Assembly: GCA_937905825.1 (NCBI GenBank)
Contig: CALCXM010000059.1
Span: 1 to 64,000, forward strand
Direction: 5' to 3'
Length of the DNA stretch: 64,000 nt
DNA from: an uncultured bacterium
GTDB taxonomy: Bacteria; Planctomycetota; UBA1135; GCA-002686595
Shown one piece after another: positions 43,999 through 54,468 of the stretch. Position numbers and translations under genes: made by a program. Each line of letters starts with the position of its first letter. Positions within the stretch are counted from its first letter, which is position 1. The notes below the pieces were generated by a model. That model made no database searches. It had not been told where the DNA came from and saw nothing but the letters and a program-made list of their open reading frames with translations.

Positions 43999-45669
43999 TT
44001 AGCTCACGCCAGCGCCGGCCCGCCCAAAGAAGCCCTTCACCCGGCGCAAGGCCCGGTAGATCCGCAGGCCGTGAATCATGGCTAGGATTCGCTGCAGCTT
44101 GCCGATCTCTGCGTAGAGTTGCTCTGTCTCCTTGTTGCGTTCTGCGATGTGGCTCAAGAGGTGCACGCGGTCCGTTTCGACGTTGCGCAAGTGCTCGGCA
44201 AATTGGTCGATCGTCGCCAAGACTTGCTCACGCTCTTGCTCTAGGCGGTGCACCTGCTCGACCAAGAGGTCGAGTTCCCCGGATGGCACAGCCCGCGCTT
44301 CGGTCGTTGGGGAATCCCCGGGCCTGACGGAGTCCGAGGACTCTGACGAGCCCACGGAGCGCGGCTGCAGCACGTAATCGACAAGTTCGCCGGAGCGGTC
44401 CAAGGGGCGCTTCGAGTAGTAGTCCTCGAGCCCTAACTCATGTCCATCGAGCTCTTCGAGGGCCGGCGGAGGGCTTTGCATGATGGAGCAACTTTGGCAA
44501 ACCGGTGGCGGCGAACCGCTGGCCAATCCGGCCCGCAAGAGCTGGGCGGGGGCGCCATTCCAAATCTCTGCGAAGCTCGACTCACGCAGGTTGCCGAGCA
44601 ACATCTTGTCCTGGCCGTGGGGATGCCCGCAGGCGAAGACCCGTCCGTCGTACAACACGTAGGCGGCCAAAGTCGGCATGTGGCAGCGCAGGCGGGAACC
44701 GCGCGGGGCCGCGGGGGAGGCTTGGTGCAAAGCGGAGTCGGCCGCGTGGGGCAGGGGCGCTGGCTGCGCAGCGGGCTTCGGGCGTTCGGCCTGGTCCTGC
44801 ATGCGCAAGACAGTCCCGGCGCGACTCTGCTCGGCGGGCACGACCGCAGGAGTGTCCAGGCTGTCGAAGTACGCGGGGAAGTCGACCTCGATGCCGATTT
44901 CCTGGGCCAGTTGATGGGCCTCCTTCAGGGTTCGGTCGCTGAGCTGCTTGTGATCGATCAGGGAATCCGCTCGACCCTCCTCCGTCACCGGGATCACGTG
45001 CCAGGCCGCGACGCGCTCCACATGCAGGCGTTTCGCCAGGCGCAGCATGGTCGTCAGTTCGTGGACGTTGCTGCGCATCAACACCATGCAGATGGTCAGC
45101 AAACAGCGTTTCCCGGGGGGATCGAGCAGCCGGAAGCGATTCAAGCGTTCGATGTTCTCGATCAACTTCTCGAAGCTCGCTCCGTTGCGTATGCGCTCGT
45201 AGGTTTCCGGCGTGGCGCCGTCGATCGAGATCTCGATCTTGTGAACGCACTCGGCCAAGGTGCGCGCTGCCTCATCGGTCGTAATGCGCGTGCTATTGGT
45301 GGTGAGGTGGATCTCTTGGTTCCACTCCCGACCGCGTTTGATGTAGTCGAAGAAGCTGCGCGAGAGCATGGGCTCACCGCCAACACCGAGCATGAGCTTG
45401 GCCGAGTAGGGCAGGACCTCGCGCTCGAGCTTCTCGAAGAGGGTTTCATCCAAATCCAGCAGCTTGCGTCCCTTGAGTCCGCCCGGGCGCAAATGCTCCG
45501 AACACATGACACAGTCGAGGTTGCAAGTCGAGGTCAGTTGTAGGTGAACCTCAACCGGCAGGTGCTGCAGCCGTACCTTGCCGCGCTCAAAGGCCTTGAC
45601 TCCATTGAAGTCATTGAGGAATTGGAGAGACGTTCGTTGACGCTCTGCACTGGGGTTGTCGAGGGTCAT
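43999..45669 (-). CDS. SPASM-type radical SAM protein with C-terminal coiled coil
   Basis: 556 residues from ATG 45669. The radical SAM motif CNLDCVMC is at 49-56, followed by GVGGEPMLSRSFFDYIKR and KIEISIDGATPETYER. The SPASM-type Cys region includes FACGHPHGQDKMLLGNL and PPPVCQSCSIM. The last 100 residues are a predicted coiled coil (VEQVHRLEQEREQVLATID, HIAERNKETEQLYAEIGKL) ending in an amphipathic basic helix GLRIYRALRRVKGFF like the tails of membrane-associated glycosyltransferases. Substrate unknown. A longer in-frame start at 45741 is possible. It converges on the aminotransferase gene (67-bp gap). Confidence 0.87.
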   Translation of the reverse strand: MTLDNPSAERQRTSLQFLNDFNGVKAFERGKVRLQHLPVEVHLQLTSTCNLDCVMCSEHLRPGGLKGRKLLDLDETLFEKLEREVLPYSAKLMLGVGGEPMLSRSFFDYIKRGREWNQEIHLTTNSTRITTDEAARTLAECVHKIEISIDGATPETYERIRNGASFEKLIENIERLNRFRLLDPPGKRCLLTICMVLMRSNVHELTTMLRLAKRLHVERVAAWHVIPVTEEGRADSLIDHKQLSDRTLKEAHQLAQEIGIEVDFPAYFDSLDTPAVVPAEQSRAGTVLRMQDQAERPKPAAQPAPLPHAADSALHQASPAAPRGSRLRCHMPTLAAYVLYDGRVFACGHPHGQDKMLLGNLRESSFAEIWNGAPAQLLRAGLASGSPPPVCQSCSIMQSPPPALEELDGHELGLEDYYSKRPLDRSGELVDYVLQPRSVGSSESSDSVRPGDSPTTEARAVPSGELDLLVEQVHRLEQEREQVLATIDQFAEHLRNVETDRVHLLSHIAERNKETEQLYAEIGKLQRILAMIHGLRIYRALRRVKGFFGRAGAGVS

Positions 45670-46038
45670 GGGGATCGAATTTTTATGGAGGTCGCTTCGG
45701 GAAAGAAACCCACGCAGTGATTCCAGGTCGCTTGCGAGCATCCTGAGGGAAATCCGAGGGTACCGGATGGAAGAGCTTTTTGTCGAAGCGATCCTGTGGG
45801 CGCCGGCAACAAGGCGGGGCCTTTCCGCACAGGTCCCAAGGATTCTTCGTTGGCGCCACCAGTCCCGCGTTCGTCTTCGCTCGCCGCCAGCGCAGGGAGC
45901 TTTGTTCCGACGTGGCGGCAACCTCGGGTTTTCGCCTAGAATCGCCTCGAAAACACAATTTCCGGCGGGGGGCGGTTGTACCGGGAGACGGAAAGCGTTG
46001 TCCTGTGGCGGATGATTTCCGAGAGCTCCAAGAGCGTG
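45670..46038. other. Divergent intergenic region, radical SAM / TauE-like genes
   Basis: About 370 bp. In front of the minus-strand gene there is an AT-rich run (CATAAAAATT on that strand) that could hold a -10 element. No hairpin, repeat or RNA gene was recognised. The start of the plus-strand transporter could lie at 46012 instead of 46039. Confidence 0.4.
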
Positions 46039-46908
46039 ATGCAAGTCGATAGCAGCGCAAGCAACTCGGAGGACGCTGTGCCCTTTTTAAGTGCAAAACC
46101 CCAAGCTCAGGGGTTCGGAATCGGCTTGATCGGGTTCGTGATCGCCGCTTGGGGGGCCATGTGCGGCATTGGCGGCGGGCTCTTCGCCGTGCCGGTGATG
46201 CACTACCTCTACCGGCTTAAGCTGAAGGAGGCCATCACCGCCTCCCTGGCCCTGGTCTTTGCGACCACCGCCTCCGCGACCGTGGCCGAGGCCTTCCGCT
46301 CGGACAGCCACATCGACTGGCCGATCGTCGGGGGCTTGGCCCTGGGATGCCTGGTTGGGGCACAGTTGGGCTTTCGCGCCTCGAAGGTGATTCCCCAACG
46401 CAAAATCAAGTTCGTGTTCACCTTCCTCTTGCTCTTCGTGGGCATCCGCCTGTTGGGGATCCTTCCGGGAACGTCTGCGGTGGCTGAGGGCACGGTCTTC
46501 GTGGCGAAGGGCGTCTTCTCCAATGTATCGCGCGCCCTGTTGATCGGGTTGGGAGGCGGATTCGTTGCGCCGCTCCTCGGAATCGGCGGGGGCCTGATCG
46601 CCGTCCCGGCCTTGATGTTCGGCTTGCCGGAAATCGGCCACCCGGGAGCCCGCGCCTGCTCGATGGCGATGGGGGTCGTGACCTCCTCGCAATCGATGGC
46701 GCTCTACTATCGCAATGGCGACTTGGACCTCAAGCGCTCCAGTCGCCTGGCCATCGGAGCCGCCATCGGAGCCGTCGTCGGGGTGCAGCTGATCCACATC
46801 CCTGGGGTGACCCAGGTGGCGGAAAAAATGTTGGCGGCGACTCTGCTGATCGTCGCCGTGCGTTTCGGGCTCGACGTCTTCCGCCCTACAAAGCCGGCTT
46901 CCAACTAG
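46039..46908 (+). CDS. TauE/SafE-family sulfite/anion exporter-like membrane protein
   Basis: 289 residues with eight hydrophobic helices. Duplicated glycine-rich motif: FVIAAWGAMCGIGGGLFAVPV in the first half and GLGGGFVAPLLGIGGGLIAVPALM in the second half, the TauE/SafE signature. The family moves sulfite, sulfoacetate or other anions across the membrane. A poorly conserved polar N-terminus precedes the first helix. The 3' end overlaps the convergent DUF885 gene by 23 bp. ATG 46039 and 46012 are both usable starts. Confidence 0.9.
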   Translation: MQVDSSASNSEDAVPFLSAKPQAQGFGIGLIGFVIAAWGAMCGIGGGLFAVPVMHYLYRLKLKEAITASLALVFATTASATVAEAFRSDSHIDWPIVGGLALGCLVGAQLGFRASKVIPQRKIKFVFTFLLLFVGIRLLGILPGTSAVAEGTVFVAKGVFSNVSRALLIGLGGGFVAPLLGIGGGLIAVPALMFGLPEIGHPGARACSMAMGVVTSSQSMALYYRNGDLDLKRSSRLAIGAAIGAVVGVQLIHIPGVTQVAEKMLAATLLIVAVRFGLDVFRPTKPASN

Positions 46909-48634
46909 CGCGAGCCTCCTCGCCTAGCTCTTGCCCCAAGATGGAGGCGCGGATCAACTCGATCGGGATGGAGTTCTCGCGCAGGATGGCATCGTGGTAC
47001 TCCCGCGGGCTGCGCTTGCCCGGGCCTACGACCTCCTTCGCGAGCGCGCGCAGTTGCAAGCCGCCGATCATGTAGCCGCATTGGTAGAGCGCGGAGTAGT
47101 CCGGGCCGATGTAACGTCGCACCTCGCTGGTGGCGTTGTCCCGTTCGTGCCCAACCCGCTCCACGAGGAAGTCGATCATCTCCTCCGGTTGCATCTGACC
47201 CAGGTGAAACTTGAGCGAGACGATGATGCGCGCCGCCCGGTGCATGCGCCAAAACAGCATGCCGATGCGATCCTCCGGACCCTGGGCCCAATCGAGGTCG
47301 TACTCCACCATCTCCCAGTAGAGCGCCCAGCCCTCCACCAAGAACGGCGTGCGGAAGCTGCGACGCCAGGTCCCATAGCGCTCGGCCATGAAGCCTTGCA
47401 GGTGATGTCCCGGGATCAATTCGTGGGGAGTGACGCAGCGCGTGAAGTGCCGGTTGTTGCCGCGCATGCTCATCTGCTTGCTCTCGAAATCCATCACGGA
47501 GGTCGGGAAGGCGACTTGCATGGACTGGCCACCGTAGGCAGCGAAGGGCAAAACCCGTTGGGTGCGTTCGTCGATCATGCGCACGCGCCAGGTTTCTTCG
47601 CAGAGCGCGGGAATCGTCACCAAGTCGTTCCGCTTGAGCCATGCGATGGCCTCCCGGGCTTGCGCCATGACCAGGGCGTCCTGCTCGCCCGGTGCAACGT
47701 GCAGGGCCTTGACGGCTTCGATGGCTTCCTGCACGCGGTCGCCGAAGCCGAGCTCTTCGCTGGCCTTGCGCAATTCCTCTTCGCACCATGCGAACTGGGT
47801 TTCCCCCACAGCGATTAGCTCTTCGGGGGTGTAGGCGAGCCACTCGTGGGCCAGCTCGATCTGCAAGGCTTGCGCGCCGATAGGCTGGCCGATCAGGGGG
47901 TCGTCGTCTTCGCCTTTCTGCTTGGCGACGTCTTCCTTGAGGTGTTTGGCGAGCTTGTCGAGGTCGTCTTGAGCTTCCTTGTAGGAGGCGCCGCACCACC
48001 ACTCGAAGGCTGGTAGGAACTTCGAGTAGTGCTCGTTCCAGGTGCGCAAGTCGCGCTTGCTGGAGCGCACCCAATCGGCGAGCCGCAGAGCCAGGGGGCC
48101 GTCCACCTCGACTTGCTCTTCGTCCTTCCCTTGATCCTTGATGCGCTTCAAGACTTCCCGGGCTTGCACGGCGATCTGGTCGAGGGTCGCGGCTGCCTGG
48201 GCCAGCTCGAGCGGTTGGCCTTCCCAGCGGGTGGTCTCTAGATGGGTGATCGCTTCTTGAAAGGGCAGGTAGGGAGCGCACTGTTCGATCTGCCCTTGCA
48301 AGAGCTCGCGCTTCGCTTGCCGAAAGTCCAGCTCCGTTCGCAGCAGGTGAAAGTCGATGCGCTGCGCCACGTCCAAGCTCTCGAAATCCATGGCCTCCAG
48401 CCGGGTCCGCCACGTTTCATCGAAGGCCGCCTGGCGCGCCAGGGTTTGCGGGGCGCGCTCCATGTCGTAGAACGAATCCAGGGCCCGCTGATCGCTGACG
48501 AACTGCCGGACCTCCTCGCTCAAGCTCGAAGAGAGTTCCTGTTGGAACGGGCCCGCTCCCTCGGCTGTGGCGCAAGCCAGGCAGAGGGTCAGGAACGCGG
48601 GGGCGGCGAGGGAGATTTGGAGGAGGGACTTCAT
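46886..48634 (-). CDS. DUF885-family exported protein, probable metallopeptidase
   Basis: 582 residues. ATG 48634 is followed by a lipoprotein-like signal peptide (SLAAPAFLTLCLACATAEG). The conserved region TPHELIPGHHLQGFMAERYG (HEx-x-xHH-like zinc-binding form) and NSGYMIGGLQLRALAKE-type end are typical of DUF885, whose members are thought to be metallopeptidases. Several Trp-rich helices fill the middle. Substrate unknown. The gene is convergent with TauE and divergent from the RlmN-like gene. Confidence 0.87.
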   Translation of the reverse strand: MKSLLQISLAAPAFLTLCLACATAEGAGPFQQELSSSLSEEVRQFVSDQRALDSFYDMERAPQTLARQAAFDETWRTRLEAMDFESLDVAQRIDFHLLRTELDFRQAKRELLQGQIEQCAPYLPFQEAITHLETTRWEGQPLELAQAAATLDQIAVQAREVLKRIKDQGKDEEQVEVDGPLALRLADWVRSSKRDLRTWNEHYSKFLPAFEWWCGASYKEAQDDLDKLAKHLKEDVAKQKGEDDDPLIGQPIGAQALQIELAHEWLAYTPEELIAVGETQFAWCEEELRKASEELGFGDRVQEAIEAVKALHVAPGEQDALVMAQAREAIAWLKRNDLVTIPALCEETWRVRMIDERTQRVLPFAAYGGQSMQVAFPTSVMDFESKQMSMRGNNRHFTRCVTPHELIPGHHLQGFMAERYGTWRRSFRTPFLVEGWALYWEMVEYDLDWAQGPEDRIGMLFWRMHRAARIIVSLKFHLGQMQPEEMIDFLVERVGHERDNATSEVRRYIGPDYSALYQCGYMIGGLQLRALAKEVVGPGKRSPREYHDAILRENSIPIELIRASILGQELGEEARASWKPAL

Positions 48635-48699
48635 GCCCCGGTTGTACTCATTTTCTGATGGGCTCACTAGCAGAGTCCTGCGGGACCTAGAATGCGCGG

Positions 48700-49752
48700 G
48701 TGATCGAACTCCACGACTGCGCTGCTCTGGCAGCCCACTGCTCCGCACACAAAGTCGACCCCCAGTTGGGCCGGCGCGTGGTACGTCGCGTGTTGCGCCA
48801 TGGGCAGAGCCTTCAGACGGCCTTGGAGGAACTGCCCCAGGCGGTTCCCGTGGAATGGGCTACGGGCTTGGCGGCGGGGCTCCTTCCACTTGTGGATCAG
48901 CAAGACAGCCAAGCGGATGGGGCCACCAAGTGGGTCTTCCGGGCCTCCAACGGATCTTCCATCGAAAGCGTTCTGCTGCGCATCGCTTCGGGCCGGCGTT
49001 CCCTGTGTCTTTCCATTCAAAGCCACTGCCCGGTGGGCTGCCGCTTTTGCAGCTCCGGGTTCCTGGGCAAACCACGCGCGCTTCAACTCACCGATGTGCT
49101 GGGTCAAGTCCTGTTCGCGCGGCAGCACTTGCACGCTGAAGGTAGCGAGCTGCGCAACTTGGTTTTCATGGGAATGGGGGAGCCGTTGCTGGAGGAGCGA
49201 CTGTTGCACTCCGCGCTCGAACGACTGACCGCGGATGGGGGCTTTGGCTTCAGTCCGAGTCGCATCACTGTCTCCACCGTTGGTATCCCGGCGGCCATGT
49301 TGCGTTTGTCCGAGTCCTTCCCGAAGGTCCGCCAGGCCCTGAGTTTGCACAGCGCCCGTCAAGCAGTTCGTGAACGTTTGATTCCCTTTGCCAAGCGTCA
49401 CTCCTTGGAGGAATTGCGTCGCACAGTGCAGAGCATCGGGGAGAGCGCCGGTGCGCAAGTCTTGGTGGAGTACCTCCTGTTGGAAGGCGTGAACGACGGA
49501 GTTCAAGATGAGTTGAACTTGGCCACTTGGTTGGAGGGCCTGCCCGTGAAACTCAATTTGATTCCGTACAACCCGCCCCTCGAACGGACGAGCTTGGGGA
49601 CGGTTGACTTCGACTTGCGAGCGACCCAGCGCGCGGCGCGCGAGGCCTTCGCCGGTCGCTTGCGCGAGCGGGGCTTCTCGACGACCTTGCGCTATTCCTT
49701 GGGCTCGGAGATCTCTGCGGCTTGTGGACAGCTCGCCGTGCGCCCGCGTTGA
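48700..49752 (+). CDS. RlmN/Cfr-family radical SAM rRNA methyltransferase-like protein
   Basis: 350 residues, GTG start at 48700. The cluster motif CPVGCRFC is followed by NLVFMGMGEPLLEERLL, VSTVGIPAAMLRL, ALSLHSARQAVRERL and the terminal AACGQL, all in the RlmN order. The last Cys (ACGQL) corresponds to the methylated Cys of E. coli RlmN, and EGVNDG matches LLxGxNDx. It probably methylates adenosine in 23S rRNA and perhaps tRNA. The N-terminal helper domain is shorter and divergent compared with classical RlmN, so RlmN itself may be elsewhere. Confidence 0.88.
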   Translation: MIELHDCAALAAHCSAHKVDPQLGRRVVRRVLRHGQSLQTALEELPQAVPVEWATGLAAGLLPLVDQQDSQADGATKWVFRASNGSSIESVLLRIASGRRSLCLSIQSHCPVGCRFCSSGFLGKPRALQLTDVLGQVLFARQHLHAEGSELRNLVFMGMGEPLLEERLLHSALERLTADGGFGFSPSRITVSTVGIPAAMLRLSESFPKVRQALSLHSARQAVRERLIPFAKRHSLEELRRTVQSIGESAGAQVLVEYLLLEGVNDGVQDELNLATWLEGLPVKLNLIPYNPPLERTSLGTVDFDLRATQRAAREAFAGRLRERGFSTTLRYSLGSEISAACGQLAVRPR

Positions 49753-49965
49753 GATCGGTTCAAGAACGATTGTCACCCCGGGCGCGTCGCCGAGCTTAGG
49801 CGGCCAATGCTTCGCGCTTCCTTGGGGAAGGGAGCCTTGGCGGGCGGCTCCCCGTGAATGGGTTGGGCCCACTAACTTGCATTGACAGCTTGGGCAACTC
49901 CGATATCGTTGAGTGCTCGATCCTTGACGGAATCCCGCTCTCCAACTTCTTTCCTAGGAATACCG

Positions 49966-50985
49966 ATGTTGAAGTCCCTTGCTCAGCGCCTGGCTGCCCC
50001 TGTCGTTCCTTTCCTGCTTCTGGCGGGTTCTGCCCAGGCCCAGGCAGCTGGCGTCTGTCCCGAAGAGCCGGCTCTGCAAAACTGGACTGGGGGCGGAAAC
50101 GTGGTTTGCCCCTGTTTCGTGGCCGGCGAAGAGGCGGGTTCGGTGTTGACGATTCCCGCAGCGCACTTGCCTGTCGAAATTCTGCGGGTCGGTATCGGTT
50201 GGGGCTCGCAGTTCGGTGGCCAGCCCAACACCCTCGAGGACTCGGTGGTGATCTATGAAGGAGGCTTGCCGAATCCAGGCACGCCGCTCTTCACTTTGAG
50301 CGGACCGCAGCTGACCGATGGGGTGATCAATGAGTACGACTTGGAGCCGCTCCCCGGTGAAGTCGTTGTGACCACCAGCCAAGTCACCGTGACCTTGCGC
50401 TTCCTCAACAACAGTTCGATCTTTTCTCCGAGCATCGTCCACGATGGCAACGGCTGTCAGTCCGGCAAGAACGTGGTCAAGGCCATCCCCGGCGGTTGGA
50501 ACGACGCTTGCGCTTTGGGCGTTAGCGGTGACTGGGTGACCCACATCATCTATCGCCCGATGAACTGTGGCGGTCCCGGTCAGACCTACTGTGTGTCTTC
50601 CGTCAACTCGACAGGAGTGGGCGCTTCTATCGGTTACTTAGGTTCCACGAGTCTCGCGGCGAACGACTTGATCTTGACTTGCACAGGCGGTCCCGTCGCT
50701 TCCCCGGGTCTGTTCTTTTACGGTCCGAACCAGATTCAAACTCCCTTCGGCGACGGCTTCCGTTGCGTGGGTGGTCAGATCTTGCGCATCCAGCCTCCCG
50801 GTACCTTCGACGTCTTCGGCAACGTGGCCAAGGTGGTGGACAACACTCTGCCCCCGGTCAATGCGGGCCCCGGTGCTTGGCTGGCTGGATCCACTTGGAA
50901 TTTGCAGTACTGGTACCGCGACATCCCCGCGGGCAACACGGGGTTCAATTTGTCGAACGGCTTGGCGCTGACGTTCACGCCGTGA
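49966..50985 (+). CDS. Exported surface protein with shared C-terminal module
   Basis: 339 residues; ATG 49966 is preceded by AGGAA at good spacing. Signal peptide: SLAQRLAAPVVPFLLLAGSAQAQAA. The first domain (about 30-195) is beta-rich with Cys pairs (CPEEPALQNW, VVCPCFVAGEEAG); no family recognised. The C-terminal module begins QTYCVSSVNSTG and runs through PGLFFYGPNQIQTPFGDGFRCVGG to WYRDIPAGNTGFNLSNGLALTFTP, matching those at 7430, 15758 and 54469. A terminator lies 60 bp after the stop. Confidence 0.85.
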   Translation: MLKSLAQRLAAPVVPFLLLAGSAQAQAAGVCPEEPALQNWTGGGNVVCPCFVAGEEAGSVLTIPAAHLPVEILRVGIGWGSQFGGQPNTLEDSVVIYEGGLPNPGTPLFTLSGPQLTDGVINEYDLEPLPGEVVVTTSQVTVTLRFLNNSSIFSPSIVHDGNGCQSGKNVVKAIPGGWNDACALGVSGDWVTHIIYRPMNCGGPGQTYCVSSVNSTGVGASIGYLGSTSLAANDLILTCTGGPVASPGLFFYGPNQIQTPFGDGFRCVGGQILRIQPPGTFDVFGNVAKVVDNTLPPVNAGPGAWLAGSTWNLQYWYRDIPAGNTGFNLSNGLALTFTP

Positions 50986-51304
50986 GTTGATGAGGAGCGC
51001 GCGGCACTGCCCTCTGGCATGCATGCGTCGTTCGCCTCTCGAACAGAACAGACCGGCTTGCCCCTTGGCGCGCGCCGGTCTGTCTTTCGATTGGGGCCTG
51101 TCCTCCGGGATCGACGGCCTTGCATGAATCGCATGGGGCCACCCTGTGCAAAGAGGATGTCTTCCGATCTCCGTCCACGGCAAGGGTGGGGCCGTTCGCG
51201 ACATGCTCGGCAAGGTCTCCTAAATGGCCCGTACTTTCGTGCTTGGGCCCGCGTGAGGTCCCGCCACGTCACCAGCCGTTCCGCCCTGCGGACAGGACAG
51301 ACCT
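50986..51304. other. Intergenic region with terminator
   Basis: About 320 bp. The first part holds the terminator at 51048-51092. The rest has no recognised feature. Confidence 0.45.
51048..51092 (+). terminator. Terminator after the surface-protein gene
   Basis: A 10-bp stem (51048-51057 with 51074-51083) with a small inner GCC/GGC pair and the tail CTTTCGATT. It sits 62 bp after the stop of the gene at 49966. Confidence 0.65.
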
Positions 51305-52249
51305 ATGAGCTCCATTCAAAACACCCTGGTTCCCTTGCTCTTGCTTGGGAGCTTCGCCTTCGGAACGCAACCCGAGCCTTCCGCCACGCCGGAGCTTTCC
51401 GCCGATGAAAGTCCAGGGGCCAAGAATCCGGCGACGGAGAACCCTGTGGCCAAGATCGCGGACGCGTACATCGCCGCCACCTTGGTTGACCGGAACTTGG
51501 AGAGGTCAGGCGCGCTGCTGCACGACGACGTTTCGTTCATCGATCCGACCGCCGAGGTATGGGGGCCCGGACCCGCGGCCAAGGGGGTGCGCGGCCGGGA
51601 GGAATTCCTCGCCTTGCAAAAGTCCTGGAAGATCGAGTCGAGTTCCTTCGAGCTGATCACTGGATTCGAGAGCGGTCCCTACGCCTTGCGCATGGGCAAG
51701 ATCTCCTGGAAGGCCGAAGGCGCTCCCGCCTTCGAGAACATTGCCTTCGCGATGATGTTGAAGATCGAGGAAGGGCGTATTCGCTCCCGGGTTGACTTCG
51801 GTGACTACGACGAACTGATTCCCGGCGTTCCCTCCAACACGGAGGAACTCAAGGCGATTGGCTTGGAATTCCTAGAGGCCTACGGGAGCTTCGATGCGGG
51901 GACCATGGGCGAACTCTACACCGATACCGTTCGCTTTACGGAAGTCCACCCGCAGGGTGTGACGGTCCAGGGGCGCGCGCAGGTGCTGGCTTACCTGAAG
52001 GCGGTCAATGCAGGGATCACCGATTTGCAGCTCAAGCTGGAGCCAGCGGTCGTCTCCTACCAGCACGTGCTGTACACCGGCAGCGCTCGCTTTGAATTCG
52101 ACACGAACGGCCCAGACGCCCCCGGGGGCGCGCGGCCCGTGGAGGTTCCCTTTTGGGTTTTGCTGAAGGTCGTCGATGGCGAGATCGTCGAACAGCGCGA
52201 CTTCACCGGCCTCGACCACCTGGCGGCCTGTTTGCGGAGCGAGGGGTAA
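51305..52249 (+). CDS. Exported protein with two SnoaL/NTF2-like domains
   Basis: 314 residues with a signal peptide (QNTLVPLLLLGSFAFG). Two copies of the NTF2-like fold are seen: the first AYIAATLVDRNLERSGALLHDDVSFIDP with GREEFLALQ; the second FLEAYGSFDAGTMGELYTDTVRFTE with GRAQVLAYLKAV and FWVLLKVVDGEIVEQRDF. Such cavities bind small hydrophobic ligands or act as enzymes. No catalytic residues can be named. The gene lies 280 bp before glnS and is probably independent. Confidence 0.8.
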   Translation: MSSIQNTLVPLLLLGSFAFGTQPEPSATPELSADESPGAKNPATENPVAKIADAYIAATLVDRNLERSGALLHDDVSFIDPTAEVWGPGPAAKGVRGREEFLALQKSWKIESSSFELITGFESGPYALRMGKISWKAEGAPAFENIAFAMMLKIEEGRIRSRVDFGDYDELIPGVPSNTEELKAIGLEFLEAYGSFDAGTMGELYTDTVRFTEVHPQGVTVQGRAQVLAYLKAVNAGITDLQLKLEPAVVSYQHVLYTGSARFEFDTNGPDAPGGARPVEVPFWVLLKVVDGEIVEQRDFTGLDHLAACLRSEG

Positions 52250-52529
52250 GAACTTCCAAGCTGCCCCTGGCGCAGCCAGCAGAACGGCTCCGTGCGCAAC
52301 CAGCTGGAACACCAAGGTGCACAGTGCAGGCATGCGGCTCGCGCCCCAGATCCCTTGCTTTGGTCAGATCCGAGGCTGGAAGGGGCTCGGCGCTGGGGGC
52401 GCGGGCGATTTCTCCGGGCAGACGGTCCCGGGGGTGGTCCTCGGGGCTTGAGTTTTGGCCGCCCCCGCCGAGAATAGCGCGCTCCCAAGGCGAGGCGCCC
52501 GAGGCGACCTCCTGACTCACCACAGCGAC
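52250..52529. other. Intergenic region before glnS
   Basis: 280 bp without a convincing gene. No promoter or RNA structure recognised. Confidence 0.4.
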
Positions 52530-54233
<1,704 letters not shown>

Positions 54234-54262
54234 GGTCGGCCCGCGCGAACCCGCGAGAATCG

Positions 54263-54299
54263 GTCAGGAGGGGAGCCACTGGCTCCCCTCCTGACGTTT
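54263..54299 (+). terminator. Strong terminator after glnS
   Basis: A perfect 15-bp stem (54263-54277 with 54281-54295, loop ACT) followed by GTTTG. It lies 30 bp after the glnS stop. Weak T tail, but the stem is strong. Confidence 0.75.
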
Positions 54300-54468
54300 G
54301 CAGGGCCAGGGGGGATTCGCTGCCCGCGCTTACGGTTTCGCAGCGCGCGGCTTACAATGCTCGGCGCGCCATTGGGCGCGTTCGGAACGACTCCCTGGGA
54401 AGGGGGCCGGCTTGTCCGCCGGCATCACGGGGGTCCGTACAAGTTCCTTCAACGCCTTGGAGAGATAC

